Shown piece by piece: positions 45,661 to 54,913 of a stretch of DNA of 64,000 nt (positions within the stretch are counted from its first letter, which is position 1; each line of letters opens with the position of its first letter). The notes below the pieces were generated by a model. That model did no database searches. It saw only the letters and a list, made by a program, of their open reading frames with translations, and was not told where the DNA came from. The stretch comes from Pseudomonas sp. A34-9 (GTDB lineage Bacteria > Pseudomonadota > Gammaproteobacteria > Pseudomonadales > Pseudomonadaceae): positions 4,552,501 to 4,616,500 of the forward strand of contig NZ_CP119967.1 of the NCBI RefSeq assembly GCF_029543085.1, in the 5' to 3' direction. Position numbers and translations under genes: made by a program.

Positions 45661-45788
45661 GGCAACCTCAGAAAGCGAGAAAGGAATGCAGGGATCTTAA
45701 CCAGACCTGCAGAGCGCCGCAGCGTCTATTCCGGTCAAATAGGCTGACAGAAAGGCCTTACCGTATTTCAAATTCAGACACAAAACCC

Positions 45789-45874
45789 TGTAGGAGCTGC
45801 CGAAGGCTGCGATCTTTTGATTTTGATTTTTAACAACAACATCAAAAGATCGCAGCCTTCGGCAGCTCCTACAG
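45789..45874. repeat. REP pair, GTAGGAGCTGCC family, head type
   Basis: A near-perfect head-type pair with an AT-rich loop sits downstream of the CHAD gene. Confidence 0.9.
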
Positions 45875-45894
45875 GGAATGTCGCGAGGCTCAGG

Positions 45895-46650
45895 TTATTT
45901 GAAGCAGGCAGTACTGAGTTTTTCCAGCACGCGATCAGCCTTGCTTTCAGCGTTGATCATGGTCGCCTGCCACGTCGCAACACAGGGTTGAAGATCCGCC
46001 TCCAGCTCAGCCTTCGCCAGCCACTGCCAGCAATCGTGCCAGTCACCCAACGCGCCTTGGGCGGACTTGAGACGCGCCAGCGCCGCCTCGGGCAAGCGGT
46101 CCAGCTCAGGATAGGCTTCGATACCGTAGCGCACGCGTTTGATCAGCAAACGCAAGCGATGACGGTCGTGAGCGGGATCATGCAGCGCCTCGTCCAATTT
46201 CTGCCATTGCTTGCCCAAGCGTTTCTCGATGCGTTTGTCCAAGCCCTTGAGCAAGCCCTGACGCTGTGAGGCGCGCAGGAACCGCGGAAAAGCGTCGAGA
46301 ATCATCAACAGCGAAGCCACCTCGGCACTCGCCGCCAGCGCCGGATAAGCTTCGGCCATCTGCGCCATGCGGCGTTGCGCGGCTTCAGGCTGATCATGCT
46401 CGAGCAGGTACGCTGCAAGCACTTCGCGATCGCGCCATGGCGTGGTCAATTGGCCGACCGCCGAAGCAGCATCTTCCAGTTGTTCGACACCCGGCAAACC
46501 GCGCAATGGCCGCAACAGGCTGCGCAAGCGCCGCACCGTGGTACGCAGATCATGCAGCGCCTCGGGGTCGGTGCGTGCAATCAGCCGTGCCTGACAGGCT
46601 AACAAACGCACTTCCAGACTCAGGACATGAGCCACCAACCGGTCAACCAT
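45895..46650 (-). CDS. CHAD-domain protein (polyphosphate-associated)
   Basis: The 251-residue protein is a single CHAD domain: LHDLRTTVRRLRSLLRPL near the start and HRLRLLIKRVRYGIEAYPEL later. These place conserved His and basic residues for polyphosphate binding, and no CYTH phosphatase domain is attached. CHAD proteins target polyphosphate granules. The ATG at 46650 follows GGAG by 8 nt. It shares a strand with the small lipoprotein gene, separated by a 12-bp hairpin. Confidence 0.9.
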   Translation of the reverse strand: MVDRLVAHVLSLEVRLLACQARLIARTDPEALHDLRTTVRRLRSLLRPLRGLPGVEQLEDAASAVGQLTTPWRDREVLAAYLLEHDQPEAAQRRMAQMAEAYPALAASAEVASLLMILDAFPRFLRASQRQGLLKGLDKRIEKRLGKQWQKLDEALHDPAHDRHRLRLLIKRVRYGIEAYPELDRLPEAALARLKSAQGALGDWHDCWQWLAKAELEADLQPCVATWQATMINAESKADRVLEKLSTACFK

Positions 46651-46686
46651 GGGTTTACTCCGTAAACAGTTAGAAGCTGCAAGCTG

Positions 46687-46726
46687 CAAGCTACAAGTTG
46701 TGTGAGCGCCTACTACTTGTAGCTTG
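46687..46726. repeat. 12-bp inverted repeat CAAGCTACAAGT
   Basis: CAAGCTACAAGT and its exact complement are 16 bp apart, preceded by a CAAGCTG direct repeat. It resembles a further Pseudomonas intergenic repeat and lies between CHAD and lipoprotein genes. Confidence 0.7.
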
Positions 46727-46749
46727 TGGCTGAAATCTTGCCGCTGCTT

Positions 46750-47028
46750 TTATCGGCCGGCGCGGGATTCGCGAATGTAGAAACGCGCCTTTTCGGCTTT
46801 CTTGCTGCAGCCTTCGAAACCCTCGAATTGCTGCTGGGTCTTGGCCGCAGTCAGCAGCGACAACGCTTTGGAGTAGCTGACGGTGCCGGCAAAGCCTTCG
46901 GCCTTGGCCAGATCCAGCTCATGCCAGGCCGCGTCGAGCTGGCTGCCGCAGCTGTCGCGGTAAGCGGTTTTACCGGCGCAACCGGCCAATGCCAACGCAA
47001 TCAACGGCACACAGATCCAGGCTTTCAT
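46750..47028 (-). CDS. small putative lipoprotein
   Basis: The 92-residue precursor has MKAWICVPLIALALAGCAG, a lipobox LAGC giving lipidated Cys17. The mature part is helical and polar with two further cysteines (DSCGS, FEGCSKK). GAGGTG precedes the ATG at 47028. I do not recognise the family. It would sit in the outer or inner membrane facing the periplasm. Confidence 0.8.
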   Translation of the reverse strand: MKAWICVPLIALALAGCAGKTAYRDSCGSQLDAAWHELDLAKAEGFAGTVSYSKALSLLTAAKTQQQFEGFEGCSKKAEKARFYIRESRAGR

Positions 47029-47243
47029 CAATCACACCTCAAATAGGTCAACAGTCGTGCAAGTAAGACGGCCTGGCTGCGAAAAAGTGCCTTGCCGGCC
47101 GGTGAAACCACGCAACTGAGAAGGATAGCGCTGAAGGGTCATGCGCTATCGAAAAAACGACGTCACCGGCGCACTCAACGACCACGGCGATTGAGCCGGC
47201 CCGGCGATGGGTGCATTGTGGAGCCTTGTCGGGAGGACGCTGG

Positions 47244-48290
47244 ATGAAAAAACGTGTCGCGCTGGTACTGGGCTCCGGTGGCGCCCGGGGCTATGCCCAT
47301 ATCGGGGTCATTGAAGAGATCGAGAAACGCGGTTACGAAATCGCCTGCATTGCCGGCTGTTCGATGGGCGCGGTGGTCGGCGGGATCTACGCCGCCGGCA
47401 AGCTCGACGTTTACAAGAACTGGATCGAAAGTCTCGATTATCTGGATGTGCTGCGCCTTGTCGACGTGAGTTTCCGCCTCGGCGCGATTCGCGGCGAAAA
47501 GGTCTTCGGTCAGATCCGCAAGATCGTCGGCGAGATCAACATTGAGGACTTGCGTATTCCCTATACCGCCGTCGCCGCGGACCTCACCAATCAACAGGAA
47601 ATCTGGTTTCAGGAAGGCTGCCTGCATCAGGCCATGCGCGCCTCGGCGGCAATTCCCAGCCTGTTCACCCCGGTGATGCAAGGCAATCGCATGCTGGTCG
47701 ACGGCGGCATTCTCAACCCGTTGCCGATCGTACCGGTGGTGTCGAGCCACTGTGATCTGATCATCGCGGTCAATCTCAACTCGACCAACCAGCGTCACTA
47801 CAAATTGCCGGTGATTCAGCGCCCCGCCGCGTTCCGCTCGCGCTTCGACAGCCTGATCAGTTCGCTGGGGTCGAAGATGCCGTTCCGCCGCACACAGGCC
47901 GAGCAACTGTTGCGGCTCGAGCAGGAAGCGCTGCGCGCCGAAGCGGCGGACGTCAATCCCTGGCTCGAAGGCGCCGAGCCGGAGAGCCAGCAACCGGCGG
48001 CCGCGCCTGAGCGTGAAGGCGCGCCGAAATCGGCGACCGGATCGTTCATCATCGATAATGTCGGGCCGGCATCGCTGCTGGATTTGATCAACCAGAGTTT
48101 CGAGGTGATGCAGACCTCGCTGGCGCAGTACAAGATCGCCGGATATCCGCCGGATATCCTGATCAACGTACCGAAGCGGGTGTGCCGGTTTTTCGAGTTC
48201 TACAAGGCGCCGGAGTTGATCGCGCTGGGGCGCGAGATTGCGCGGGATACGCTGGATCGGTATGACAGTGAGCAGAACAGAGAGCCCTGA
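47244..48290 (+). CDS. patatin-like phospholipase family protein
   Basis: The 348-residue protein shows the patatin oxyanion motif GSGGARGYAHIG at 10-21, nucleophile Ser40 in GCSMG and Asp153 in DGGILNP, the catalytic dyad. It has no signal peptide, so it is a cytoplasmic RssA/NTE-type lipase, with a C-terminal extension containing a Pro/Glu-rich linker. The start at 47244 has GGGAGG upstream. It is convergent with kdpE, with a REP pair between. Confidence 0.9.
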   Translation: MKKRVALVLGSGGARGYAHIGVIEEIEKRGYEIACIAGCSMGAVVGGIYAAGKLDVYKNWIESLDYLDVLRLVDVSFRLGAIRGEKVFGQIRKIVGEINIEDLRIPYTAVAADLTNQQEIWFQEGCLHQAMRASAAIPSLFTPVMQGNRMLVDGGILNPLPIVPVVSSHCDLIIAVNLNSTNQRHYKLPVIQRPAAFRSRFDSLISSLGSKMPFRRTQAEQLLRLEQEALRAEAADVNPWLEGAEPESQQPAAAPEREGAPKSATGSFIIDNVGPASLLDLINQSFEVMQTSLAQYKIAGYPPDILINVPKRVCRFFEFYKAPELIALGREIARDTLDRYDSEQNREP

Positions 48291-48314
48291 AGCTCTGCGT
48301 TGCCTCAAGGCCGC

Positions 48315-48382
48315 TTTCGCGAGCAGGCTCGCTCCCACATTTGGACTGCATTCCCCTGTAGGAGCTAGCCTGCTCGCGAAGG
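48315..48382. repeat. REP pair, GTGGGAGCGAGC family with a hybrid right arm
   Basis: The left arm is the GAGCAGGCTCGCTCCC form; the right arm starts TGTAGGAGCTAGCCTGCTCG, mixing the GTAGGAG head of one family with the body of the other. It lies between the patatin and kdpE genes. Confidence 0.8.
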
Positions 48383-48404
48383 CGCCAGATCAGCCAATAA
48401 AAAA

Positions 48405-49103
48405 CTAAAGACTGTTCTCGCTCAGCAGCCGATATCCAACCCCCGCTTCTGTCACGATAAACCGCGGTCGCGTCGGATCATCCGCCAGTTTCTGCCGCAA
48501 ATGCCCCACCACAATCCGCAGATAGTGGCTGTCTTCGGTGTGCGTCGGCCCCCAGATATCCTTGAGCAATTGCTGCTGGGTAATCACCCGCCCCGGATGC
48601 CGCGCCAATTGCGCCAGCACCGCATATTCCTTGCGGGTCAGCGCCACTTCGACACCGTCGAGCAACACCCGCCGATAAGCCAGGTCGACGGTCAACGGGC
48701 CGAAGCTCAGTGCCGCCTGCTGCGCCTCTCCCGCCGGTGCCTGACGCAACAAGGCGCGGACCCGCGCGAGAAATTCCTGAATGCCGAACGGCTTGGTCAC
48801 GTAGTCATTGGCGCCGCCATCCAGCGCCTGGACTTTCTGCCCTTCGCTGGCGCGCACCGACAACACCAGCACCGGCGCCGTGGCCCACTCGCGAAACTCG
48901 CGCAGCACTTGCTGGCCATCCATGTCCGGCAAGCCGAGGTCGAGCACCAGCAAGTCCGGTTTGTTCAGCGCCGCCTGCGCCAGGCCTTCGGCACCGGTGC
49001 CGGCCTCAAGCACTTTGTAGCCTTGGGAAGCGAGGCTGATGCGCAGGAACTTGCGGATCTGCGGTTCGTCGTCGATGACCAAAATGGTCGCGGTCTGGCT
49101 CAT
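48405..49103 (-). CDS. kdpE: KdpE, response regulator of the potassium-transport operon
   Basis: This 232-residue OmpR-type regulator has phospho-acceptor Asp55 (LVLDLGLPDMDG), receiver Lys in VTKPFG and a winged-helix DNA-binding domain ending VGYRLLSENSL. It is activated by KdpD under potassium limitation and turns on kdpFABC. It is the last gene of the leftward kdpFABCDE series, 48 bp after kdpD. The expected operator is the T-rich block at 56792-56816 upstream of kdpF. Confidence 0.96.
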   Translation of the reverse strand: MSQTATILVIDDEPQIRKFLRISLASQGYKVLEAGTGAEGLAQAALNKPDLLVLDLGLPDMDGQQVLREFREWATAPVLVLSVRASEGQKVQALDGGANDYVTKPFGIQEFLARVRALLRQAPAGEAQQAALSFGPLTVDLAYRRVLLDGVEVALTRKEYAVLAQLARHPGRVITQQQLLKDIWGPTHTEDSHYLRIVVGHLRQKLADDPTRPRFIVTEAGVGYRLLSENSL

Positions 49104-49151
49104 GAATTCACATCAACACAAAAGAGTGGCAAGAGAGTAGCGCAGTCGCGA

Positions 49152-51803
49152 TCAGGCTTCATTGTCCATCCCCGGTTGCGCCTGCAACGGCAAGTGCAAG
49201 GTGATGCAGGTGCCGCGTCCGTCGATGCCGTCGGCGACACTGATGCGACCACCGTGCGCGCCGACCATGCCCTGACAGATTGCCAGGCCGAGGCCGGTGC
49301 CCTGCCCACCGCGATCACCTCGGGCGGCGGTATAGAACATGTCGAAAATCTTCGCCCGTTCATCCTCGGGAATCCCCGGCCCCTCGTCGCTGACCGAGAA
49401 GAAAATCTCGTCGTCATTCGCGCCAGCGCTGAGTTGCAAACGACCGTGAACGGGTGAGAAACGCGCTGCGTTTTCCATCACATTGACCAATGCCTGCTCG
49501 ATCAACGCGGCATGCACGAACAGCAGCGGCAACTCACCCGGCACATCGGTGCTGACCTGCAACGGCGCGAGCACCGCGCGCAGGCGATTGAGCGAGCTGC
49601 CGACGATATCGGCAGGCGACACCCAGTCCCGCGCCAGTTTCAGCGCGCCGTGGCCGAGGCGTGTCATGTCGAGCAGGTTCTGAATGTAGCGGTCGAGGCG
49701 TTCGGCTTCATCACGGGTGCCTTCGAGCAGTTCACGACGATCCTCCAGCGGGATCGCTTCGCCGAGGGCCAACAGGCTGTCGATGCTGCCGCGCATGGCG
49801 GTCAGCGGCGTGCGCAAATCGTGGGACACGGAGGCCAGCAAGGCACTGCGCAGCTGTTCGGTTTCACCGTGCAGGCGCGCGGCTTCGAGGTCATCGGCCA
49901 ATTGCGCGCGGGCCAGCGCTTGCGCCAACGGCTGACTCAACGCGGTGAGCAAACGACGGCGCTGGCCACTCAAGGTCTGGCCCTCTTTAGCGCAGACCCC
50001 GAGCAGCGCCAGCGGCCCATCCTCGACCGACAGCGGCCACCACCACCAACGCCCGAACGGCAACGTGCCGGTGCCCATGCCCGCCGGTTGATCGTGTTGC
50101 CAGGCCCAATCGGCCGCCGCCCGTTCGGCCTCGGTGAATTGCAGCGGCCCGCCGGTCTCGACTTTCCAGCTGCCCTGGCCGTCGCGATTGAGCAGGCACA
50201 GTTGCAGATCGCTCCAGCCATTGAGATGCTGCGCGGCGGCGCTGACCACGGCCTGGCGGTCGGTGGCGGCGGTGAGTTTGCGCGACAGGTCGAGCAGTTC
50301 GCTGGTCTCTTCCTGGGTGTCGCGCAAGGCCTGCAATTGCCGACGCTGACGCGCCGCAAGATTGCCGGTAAGCGCCGCCATCAGCAGGAAAAACAACAAG
50401 GTCAGCACGTCTTCTTCGCGCTGAATGCTGAAGGAAAAATTCGGCGGAATGAACAGAAAATCGTAGGTCAGAAACGACAGCGCCGCACAGGCCAGCGCCG
50501 GGCCGAGACTGCTGCGCACCGCCACCAGCAACACCGCAGCGAGGAACACCAGCGAGATGTTCGGCAGCGGCAACACACTCGACACCGCCCACGCCAGGGC
50601 ACTGGCCAACACCGTGGCGACCAGCGCCAGCGCATAGTCGAACCACACCAGTGTCAACGCGTTGCGCGGGCGTGGTTGATGCTGCTCCTGATCACTGTCG
50701 AGGACGTTGATTTCCAGACCATGAGCCTGACGCAACAAGCGTGCAGCCAAGCCACCACCGAACAAGCGACGACGCAGACGCGGTCGCGATTGGCCGACCA
50801 GCACCAGACTCGCGCGGCGTTCAGCGGCATGCTGGATCAGGGTTTTCGCCACTTCGCCGGCACGCAGTAAAACCACCTCGCCGCCCAGGCGTTCGGCCAG
50901 TTGCTGAGCACTTTGCAGGCGCAATCGCGATTGCTCATCGCGTACGGTGCCGTTGTCGACGTGCACCAGACTCCACGGCAGATGCCGGCGCTGGGCGACG
51001 CGACTGGCGTGGCGCACCAGGCGTTCGGCCTGTTGGTCGCCATCGACGCCGACCAGCAATCGCCCGCGCACTGCCGGGGCGGCCTGACCGAGCTGGCGAT
51101 AGCCTTGGGCGAGATCGTTATCGACCTGCGCGGCAGCGGTTTGCATCGCCAGTTCGCGCAATGCGGTGAGGTTGGTCTGGGTGAAAAACGCATCGATCGC
51201 CGCGCGCGCCTGCTCCGGCACGTAGACCTTGCCTTCGCGCAGGCGCTCAAGCAATTCGCGCGGCGGCAGGTCGATCAGCAGCAGTTCGTAGGCTTCTTGC
51301 AGCACCCAGTCCGGCAGGGTTTCGCGCACTTGCACGCCGGTGATGCCGCGCACCTGATCGTTGAGGCTTTCCAGGTGCTGGACGTTGACCGTGGTGAATA
51401 CGTCAATGCCGGCGGCGAGCAGTTCCTGAATGTCTTGCCAGCGTTTCGCGTGACGACTGCCGGGCGCATTGCTGTGGGCCAGTTCATCGACCAGCACCAA
51501 CTTCGGCTTGGCGGCGAGAATGCCGTCGAGGTCCATTTCTTCGAGCATCACACCACGGTATTCCGAGCGCACCAGCGGTTGCTGCGGCAAGCCGCCGAGC
51601 AGCGCTTCGGTTTCGGCGCGGCCGTGGGTTTCAACGACGCCGGCGAGGACTTTCACGCCCTGGCGCAATTGCGTGTGGGCAGCCTGCAGCATGGCGTACG
51701 TCTTGCCGACACCAGGGGCGGCGCCGAGAAAAACCTTCAGGCGGCCACGGCCGTCACGGGGCAGGTTTGCTAACAGCGCGTCGGCGCGGCCGGAGTCGCT
51801 CAT
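49152..51803 (-). CDS. kdpD: KdpD, potassium/osmotic sensor histidine kinase
   Basis: The 883-residue protein has an N-terminal KdpD domain with Walker A GAAPGVGKT at 27-35, a Usp-like domain, four close membrane segments (about 400-500), a GAF-like region, then HisKA with His661 (SVSHDLRTPL) and HATPase_c. It senses low potassium and ionic strength and phosphorylates KdpE. It is separated from kdpC by about 140 bp holding a palindromic repeat, unusual for an operon whose genes normally sit close together. Confidence 0.97.
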   Translation of the reverse strand: MSDSGRADALLANLPRDGRGRLKVFLGAAPGVGKTYAMLQAAHTQLRQGVKVLAGVVETHGRAETEALLGGLPQQPLVRSEYRGVMLEEMDLDGILAAKPKLVLVDELAHSNAPGSRHAKRWQDIQELLAAGIDVFTTVNVQHLESLNDQVRGITGVQVRETLPDWVLQEAYELLLIDLPPRELLERLREGKVYVPEQARAAIDAFFTQTNLTALRELAMQTAAAQVDNDLAQGYRQLGQAAPAVRGRLLVGVDGDQQAERLVRHASRVAQRRHLPWSLVHVDNGTVRDEQSRLRLQSAQQLAERLGGEVVLLRAGEVAKTLIQHAAERRASLVLVGQSRPRLRRRLFGGGLAARLLRQAHGLEINVLDSDQEQHQPRPRNALTLVWFDYALALVATVLASALAWAVSSVLPLPNISLVFLAAVLLVAVRSSLGPALACAALSFLTYDFLFIPPNFSFSIQREEDVLTLLFFLLMAALTGNLAARQRRQLQALRDTQEETSELLDLSRKLTAATDRQAVVSAAAQHLNGWSDLQLCLLNRDGQGSWKVETGGPLQFTEAERAAADWAWQHDQPAGMGTGTLPFGRWWWWPLSVEDGPLALLGVCAKEGQTLSGQRRRLLTALSQPLAQALARAQLADDLEAARLHGETEQLRSALLASVSHDLRTPLTAMRGSIDSLLALGEAIPLEDRRELLEGTRDEAERLDRYIQNLLDMTRLGHGALKLARDWVSPADIVGSSLNRLRAVLAPLQVSTDVPGELPLLFVHAALIEQALVNVMENAARFSPVHGRLQLSAGANDDEIFFSVSDEGPGIPEDERAKIFDMFYTAARGDRGGQGTGLGLAICQGMVGAHGGRISVADGIDGRGTCITLHLPLQAQPGMDNEA

Positions 51804-51832
51804 GCTTGATGCTCTCTCTCTTCCTGATTGAT

Positions 51833-51935
51833 CGTTCCCACGCTCTGCGTGGGAATCCAGCCCGGGACGCTCTGCGTCCCACTAAAGCAGACGCGGAGCG
51901 TCTATTGATGCATGCCCACGCAGAGCGTGGGAACG
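51833..51935. repeat. cloverleaf-forming repeat element between kdpC and kdpD
   Basis: A perfect 21-bp outer inverted repeat starting CGTTCCCACGCTCTGCGTGG (51833-51853 and 51915-51935) encloses two smaller hairpins, GGGACGC/GCGTCCC (51863-51879) and AGACGC/GCGTCT (51889-51903). It belongs to a widespread Pseudomonas intergenic repeat family and lies within the kdp operon. Confidence 0.9.
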
Positions 51936-51943
51936 AGCATCTA

Positions 51944-52489
51944 CTAGAGTTTTTCCAGCGCCATGTTCAGCGCCAGCACATTCACCACCGGTGGTCCCAC
52001 CAGCGGCTGTTCGATGTGCGCATCGAGCAGTTGCTGCACTGTCGACACCGGCAGATTTCGCGCGTGCGCGACACGCGCCAGTTGATAGGCAATCGCTGCC
52101 GGTGGCAAGTGTGGATCAAGGCCGCTGCCGGAGGTGGTCAGCAAGGCCAATGGCACCGGGCCTTGCCCCGGAACCTGCAGTTTGTTGGCATCGTCGATCA
52201 CCCGCGTGGCGAGTGCCGGATTGCTCGGCGCCAGGTTGCTCGCGCTGCTGGAAACCGTAGCAAACGCACCGGCCGATGGCCGTGGATGGAACCACGCATC
52301 GCCGACAAAATCCTGCGCAATCAGTGACGAGCCACGGACTTTGCCGTCGGCATCGTGCACCAGGCTGCCGTTGGCTTGAGCGGGAAATGCGACTTGCGCA
52401 ACGCCGGTTACCACCAGTGGATAGGCGACGCCGGTGACCAGAGTCATCAGCACCAGCAGGCTGAGGGCGGGACGTATCATTGTGGACAT
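51944..52489 (-). CDS. kdpC: KdpC, accessory subunit of the potassium-transporting ATPase
   Basis: The 181-residue protein has one N-terminal membrane segment ([20 protein letters not shown]) and a periplasmic domain with [20 protein letters not shown], the KdpC signature. KdpC stabilises the KdpA-KdpB complex. The start at 52489 follows GAGGAT by 8 nt. It is separated from kdpB by over 340 bp that contain a repeat element. Confidence 0.95.
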   Translation of the reverse strand: MSTMIRPALSLLVLMTLVTGVAYPLVVTGVAQVAFPAQANGSLVHDADGKVRGSSLIAQDFVGDAWFHPRPSAGAFATVSSSASNLAPSNPALATRVIDDANKLQVPGQGPVPLALLTTSGSGLDPHLPPAAIAYQLARVAHARNLPVSTVQQLLDAHIEQPLVGPPVVNVLALNMALEKL

Positions 52490-52546
52490 TTCAAAATCCT
52501 CGAATTCGTTGGGCAAACTTTTGCGGTGTGTCAGGGGGATCTCTTC

Positions 52547-52819
52547 CCCCTCACCCCAGCCCTCTCCCCCAAGGGGGCGAGGGGGAAAGGGAGCCGATCT
52601 TTGTGCAGTTCAAAACCTGAGTTCGGCTCGGTATTTCAAGTCGGTATAGCTCTGACAAACACTTCAATCAGTCCCCTCTCCCTTAAGAACGCGTGGGAAA
52701 GGGAGCCTATTTCTGCGCTGTTCAAAACCTGAGTTCGGCTCGGTATTTCAAGTCGGTATAGCTCTGGCAAACACCTCAATCAGTCCCCTCTCCCCCCGGG
52801 AGAGGGTTAGGGTGAGGGG
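52547..52819. repeat. MITE-like element with terminal inverted repeats and a 112-bp direct duplication, between kdpB and kdpC
   Basis: The ends CCCCTCACCCCAGCCCTCTC (52547 onward) and the matching right end at 52798-52819 pair in 20 of 22 positions. Inside, a 112-bp unit is repeated in tandem at 52586-52697 and 52698-52800, with an identical 47-bp core. It has no coding potential and carries no transposase. This explains the whole gap between the kdpB and kdpC genes except about 55 bp next to kdpC. Confidence 0.85.
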
Positions 52820-52831
52820 CGCTTTTCAGGC

Positions 52832-54892
52832 TCACACCAGATGCAGTGCCGTGAGCAGCATGTCGATCGCCTTGATCCCCACGAACGGCACCAGAATCCC
52901 GCCCAAGCCATAGATCAACAGATTGCGTCGCAACAGCGCCGCCGCACTCGCCGCCTGCACGCGCACACCGCGCAGCGCCAGTGGAATCAGCACGACGATG
53001 ATCAAGGCGTTGAAGACGATTGCCGAGAGGATCGCGCTCTGCGGGCTGGTCAATTGCATGATGTTCAGCACACCAAGCTGCGGGTAGATCGAGGCAAACA
53101 GCGCCGGCAAAATCGCGAAGTATTTGGCCACGTCGTTGGCGATGGAAAAGGTCGTCAGCGCTCCGCGAGTCACCAGCAATTCCTTGCCGATCTGCACCAC
53201 GTCGAGCAGCTTGGTCGGGTCACTGTCGAGGTCGACCATGTTCGCCGCTTCGCGGGCTGCCTGGGTGCCGTCGTTCATCGCCATGCCGACGTCAGCCTGG
53301 GCCAGCGCCGGGGCATCGTTGGCGCCGTCGCCGCACATCGCGACCAGACGACCGTCGTTTTGCTCATGACGAATGCGCGCGAGTTTTTTCTCCGGGGTGG
53401 CCTCGGCGAGAACGTCATCGACACCCGCTTCAGCGGCGATGGCGGCGGCGGTCAGCGGGTTATCACCGGTGACCATCACGGTACGAATACCGAGTTTGCG
53501 CAACTCGGCAAAACGCTCGCGGATGCCCGGTTTGACCACGTCCTTGAGATGAATCGCGCCGAGCAATTTGCCGTCGGCACAGACCAGCAGCGGGGTGCCG
53601 CCGCTCTGCGCAATCTTGTCAATTTCCCGCGACAGCGCCGGGGCCAGATCCGCGCGTTTTTGCCCAAGGAAACTCAGCAGCGAGTCGACCGCACCCTTGC
53701 GGTACACGCGGCCCTGGTAATCGACGCCGGACAAACGGGTTTCAGCGCTGAACGGCACGGCGGTCAAGGTTTCCAGCGCCGGCTCAGGCTGCGGGTGCAG
53801 ACCACGCAGGTATTCGACGATGGATTTACCTTCAGCGGTTTCATCGGCCAGCGATGCGAACAGCGCACCTTCGGCCAGCTCACGCCCGGTCACACCCGGC
53901 GCGGCATACACCGCACTGCAGCGACGGTTGCCGAAAGTGATGGTGCCGGTCTTGTCTAGCAACAGCACATGCACGTCACCCGCTGCTTCCACCGCGCGAC
54001 CAGACTTGGCGATCACGTTGAGGCGCACCAGACGATCCATCCCGGCGATACCGATGGCCGATAGCAAACCGCCAATGGTGGTCGGAATCAGCGTGACCAG
54101 CAGCGCCACCAGAAACACCAGTGGCAGGCTGCCGTTGGCGAAATGGGCGAACGGCTGCAGGGTCACGACTACCAACAGGAAGATCAGGGTCAGGCCGATC
54201 AGCAGGATGTCCAGCGCCACTTCGTTGGGCGTTTTCTGGCGTTTTGCGCCTTCGACCAGCGCGATCATGCGGTCCAGAGTCGACTCACCGGGGTTGACGG
54301 TAATCTTCACCAGCAACCAGTCAGACACCAGTCGCGTGTTGCCGGTGACAGCCGAGCGGTCGCCGCCGGACTCACGAATCACGGGGGCCGATTCGCCGGT
54401 GATCGCCGCTTCGTTGACCGCCGCGATGCCTTCGATCACTTCGCCGTCACCGGGGATCATCTCCCCGGCCTCGACGCGCACCACATCACCTTTGCGCAGG
54501 CTCGCCGCCGGCACCACCTGAAAGCTGCCATTGGCCTGTTTGCGGCGGGCGCTGAGGCCTTCGCTGCCAGCCTTGAGACTGTCGGCGCGAGCCTTGCCAC
54601 GACCTTCAGCCAAGGCTTCGGCGAAGTTGGCGAACAGCACGGTAAACCACAGCCACACAGCGATTTGCGCAGCGACGAACGTCGGCACATCGGCATCGGG
54701 AATGAAGCACAACACCGTGGTGAAGATCGCCGTCAGCTCGACCACCAGCATCACCGGCGAACGCTTCAGTTGCCGAGGGTCGAGCTTGACGAACGCTTGC
54801 ACAAGCGCCGGCCGCCACAGGGCCGAGATCGCGGTTTTCGCTTGTTCCGGTGCTTTCACGGCAACGGGTTTGATTGCGGGCATATTCATCAT
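52832..54892 (-). CDS. kdpB: KdpB, P-type ATPase subunit of the potassium transporter
   Basis: The 686-residue P1A-ATPase has the phosphorylated Asp313 in [25 protein letters not shown] and [12 protein letters not shown]. Together with KdpA it drives high-affinity K+ uptake. Two Met codons open the frame after GGAG. It follows kdpA closely (21 bp) and precedes the repeat element that separates it from kdpC. Confidence 0.97.
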   Translation of the reverse strand: MMNMPAIKPVAVKAPEQAKTAISALWRPALVQAFVKLDPRQLKRSPVMLVVELTAIFTTVLCFIPDADVPTFVAAQIAVWLWFTVLFANFAEALAEGRGKARADSLKAGSEGLSARRKQANGSFQVVPAASLRKGDVVRVEAGEMIPGDGEVIEGIAAVNEAAITGESAPVIRESGGDRSAVTGNTRLVSDWLLVKITVNPGESTLDRMIALVEGAKRQKTPNEVALDILLIGLTLIFLLVVVTLQPFAHFANGSLPLVFLVALLVTLIPTTIGGLLSAIGIAGMDRLVRLNVIAKSGRAVEAAGDVHVLLLDKTGTITFGNRRCSAVYAAPGVTGRELAEGALFASLADETAEGKSIVEYLRGLHPQPEPALETLTAVPFSAETRLSGVDYQGRVYRKGAVDSLLSFLGQKRADLAPALSREIDKIAQSGGTPLLVCADGKLLGAIHLKDVVKPGIRERFAELRKLGIRTVMVTGDNPLTAAAIAAEAGVDDVLAEATPEKKLARIRHEQNDGRLVAMCGDGANDAPALAQADVGMAMNDGTQAAREAANMVDLDSDPTKLLDVVQIGKELLVTRGALTTFSIANDVAKYFAILPALFASIYPQLGVLNIMQLTSPQSAILSAIVFNALIIVVLIPLALRGVRVQAASAAALLRRNLLIYGLGGILVPFVGIKAIDMLLTALHLV

Positions 54893-54913
54893 CCAGCTCC
54901 TAAAATGAAAGGC

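Noticed and set aside
47139..47192. 17-codon open frame MRYRKNDVTGALNDHGD upstream of the patatin gene
   Set aside because: It has no convincing ribosome site and no sign of attenuation structure, and it is too short to support.
49512..50870. A 452-codon open frame antisense to kdpD
   Set aside because: It is an antisense artefact; composition is rich in Arg, Gln and His without domains.
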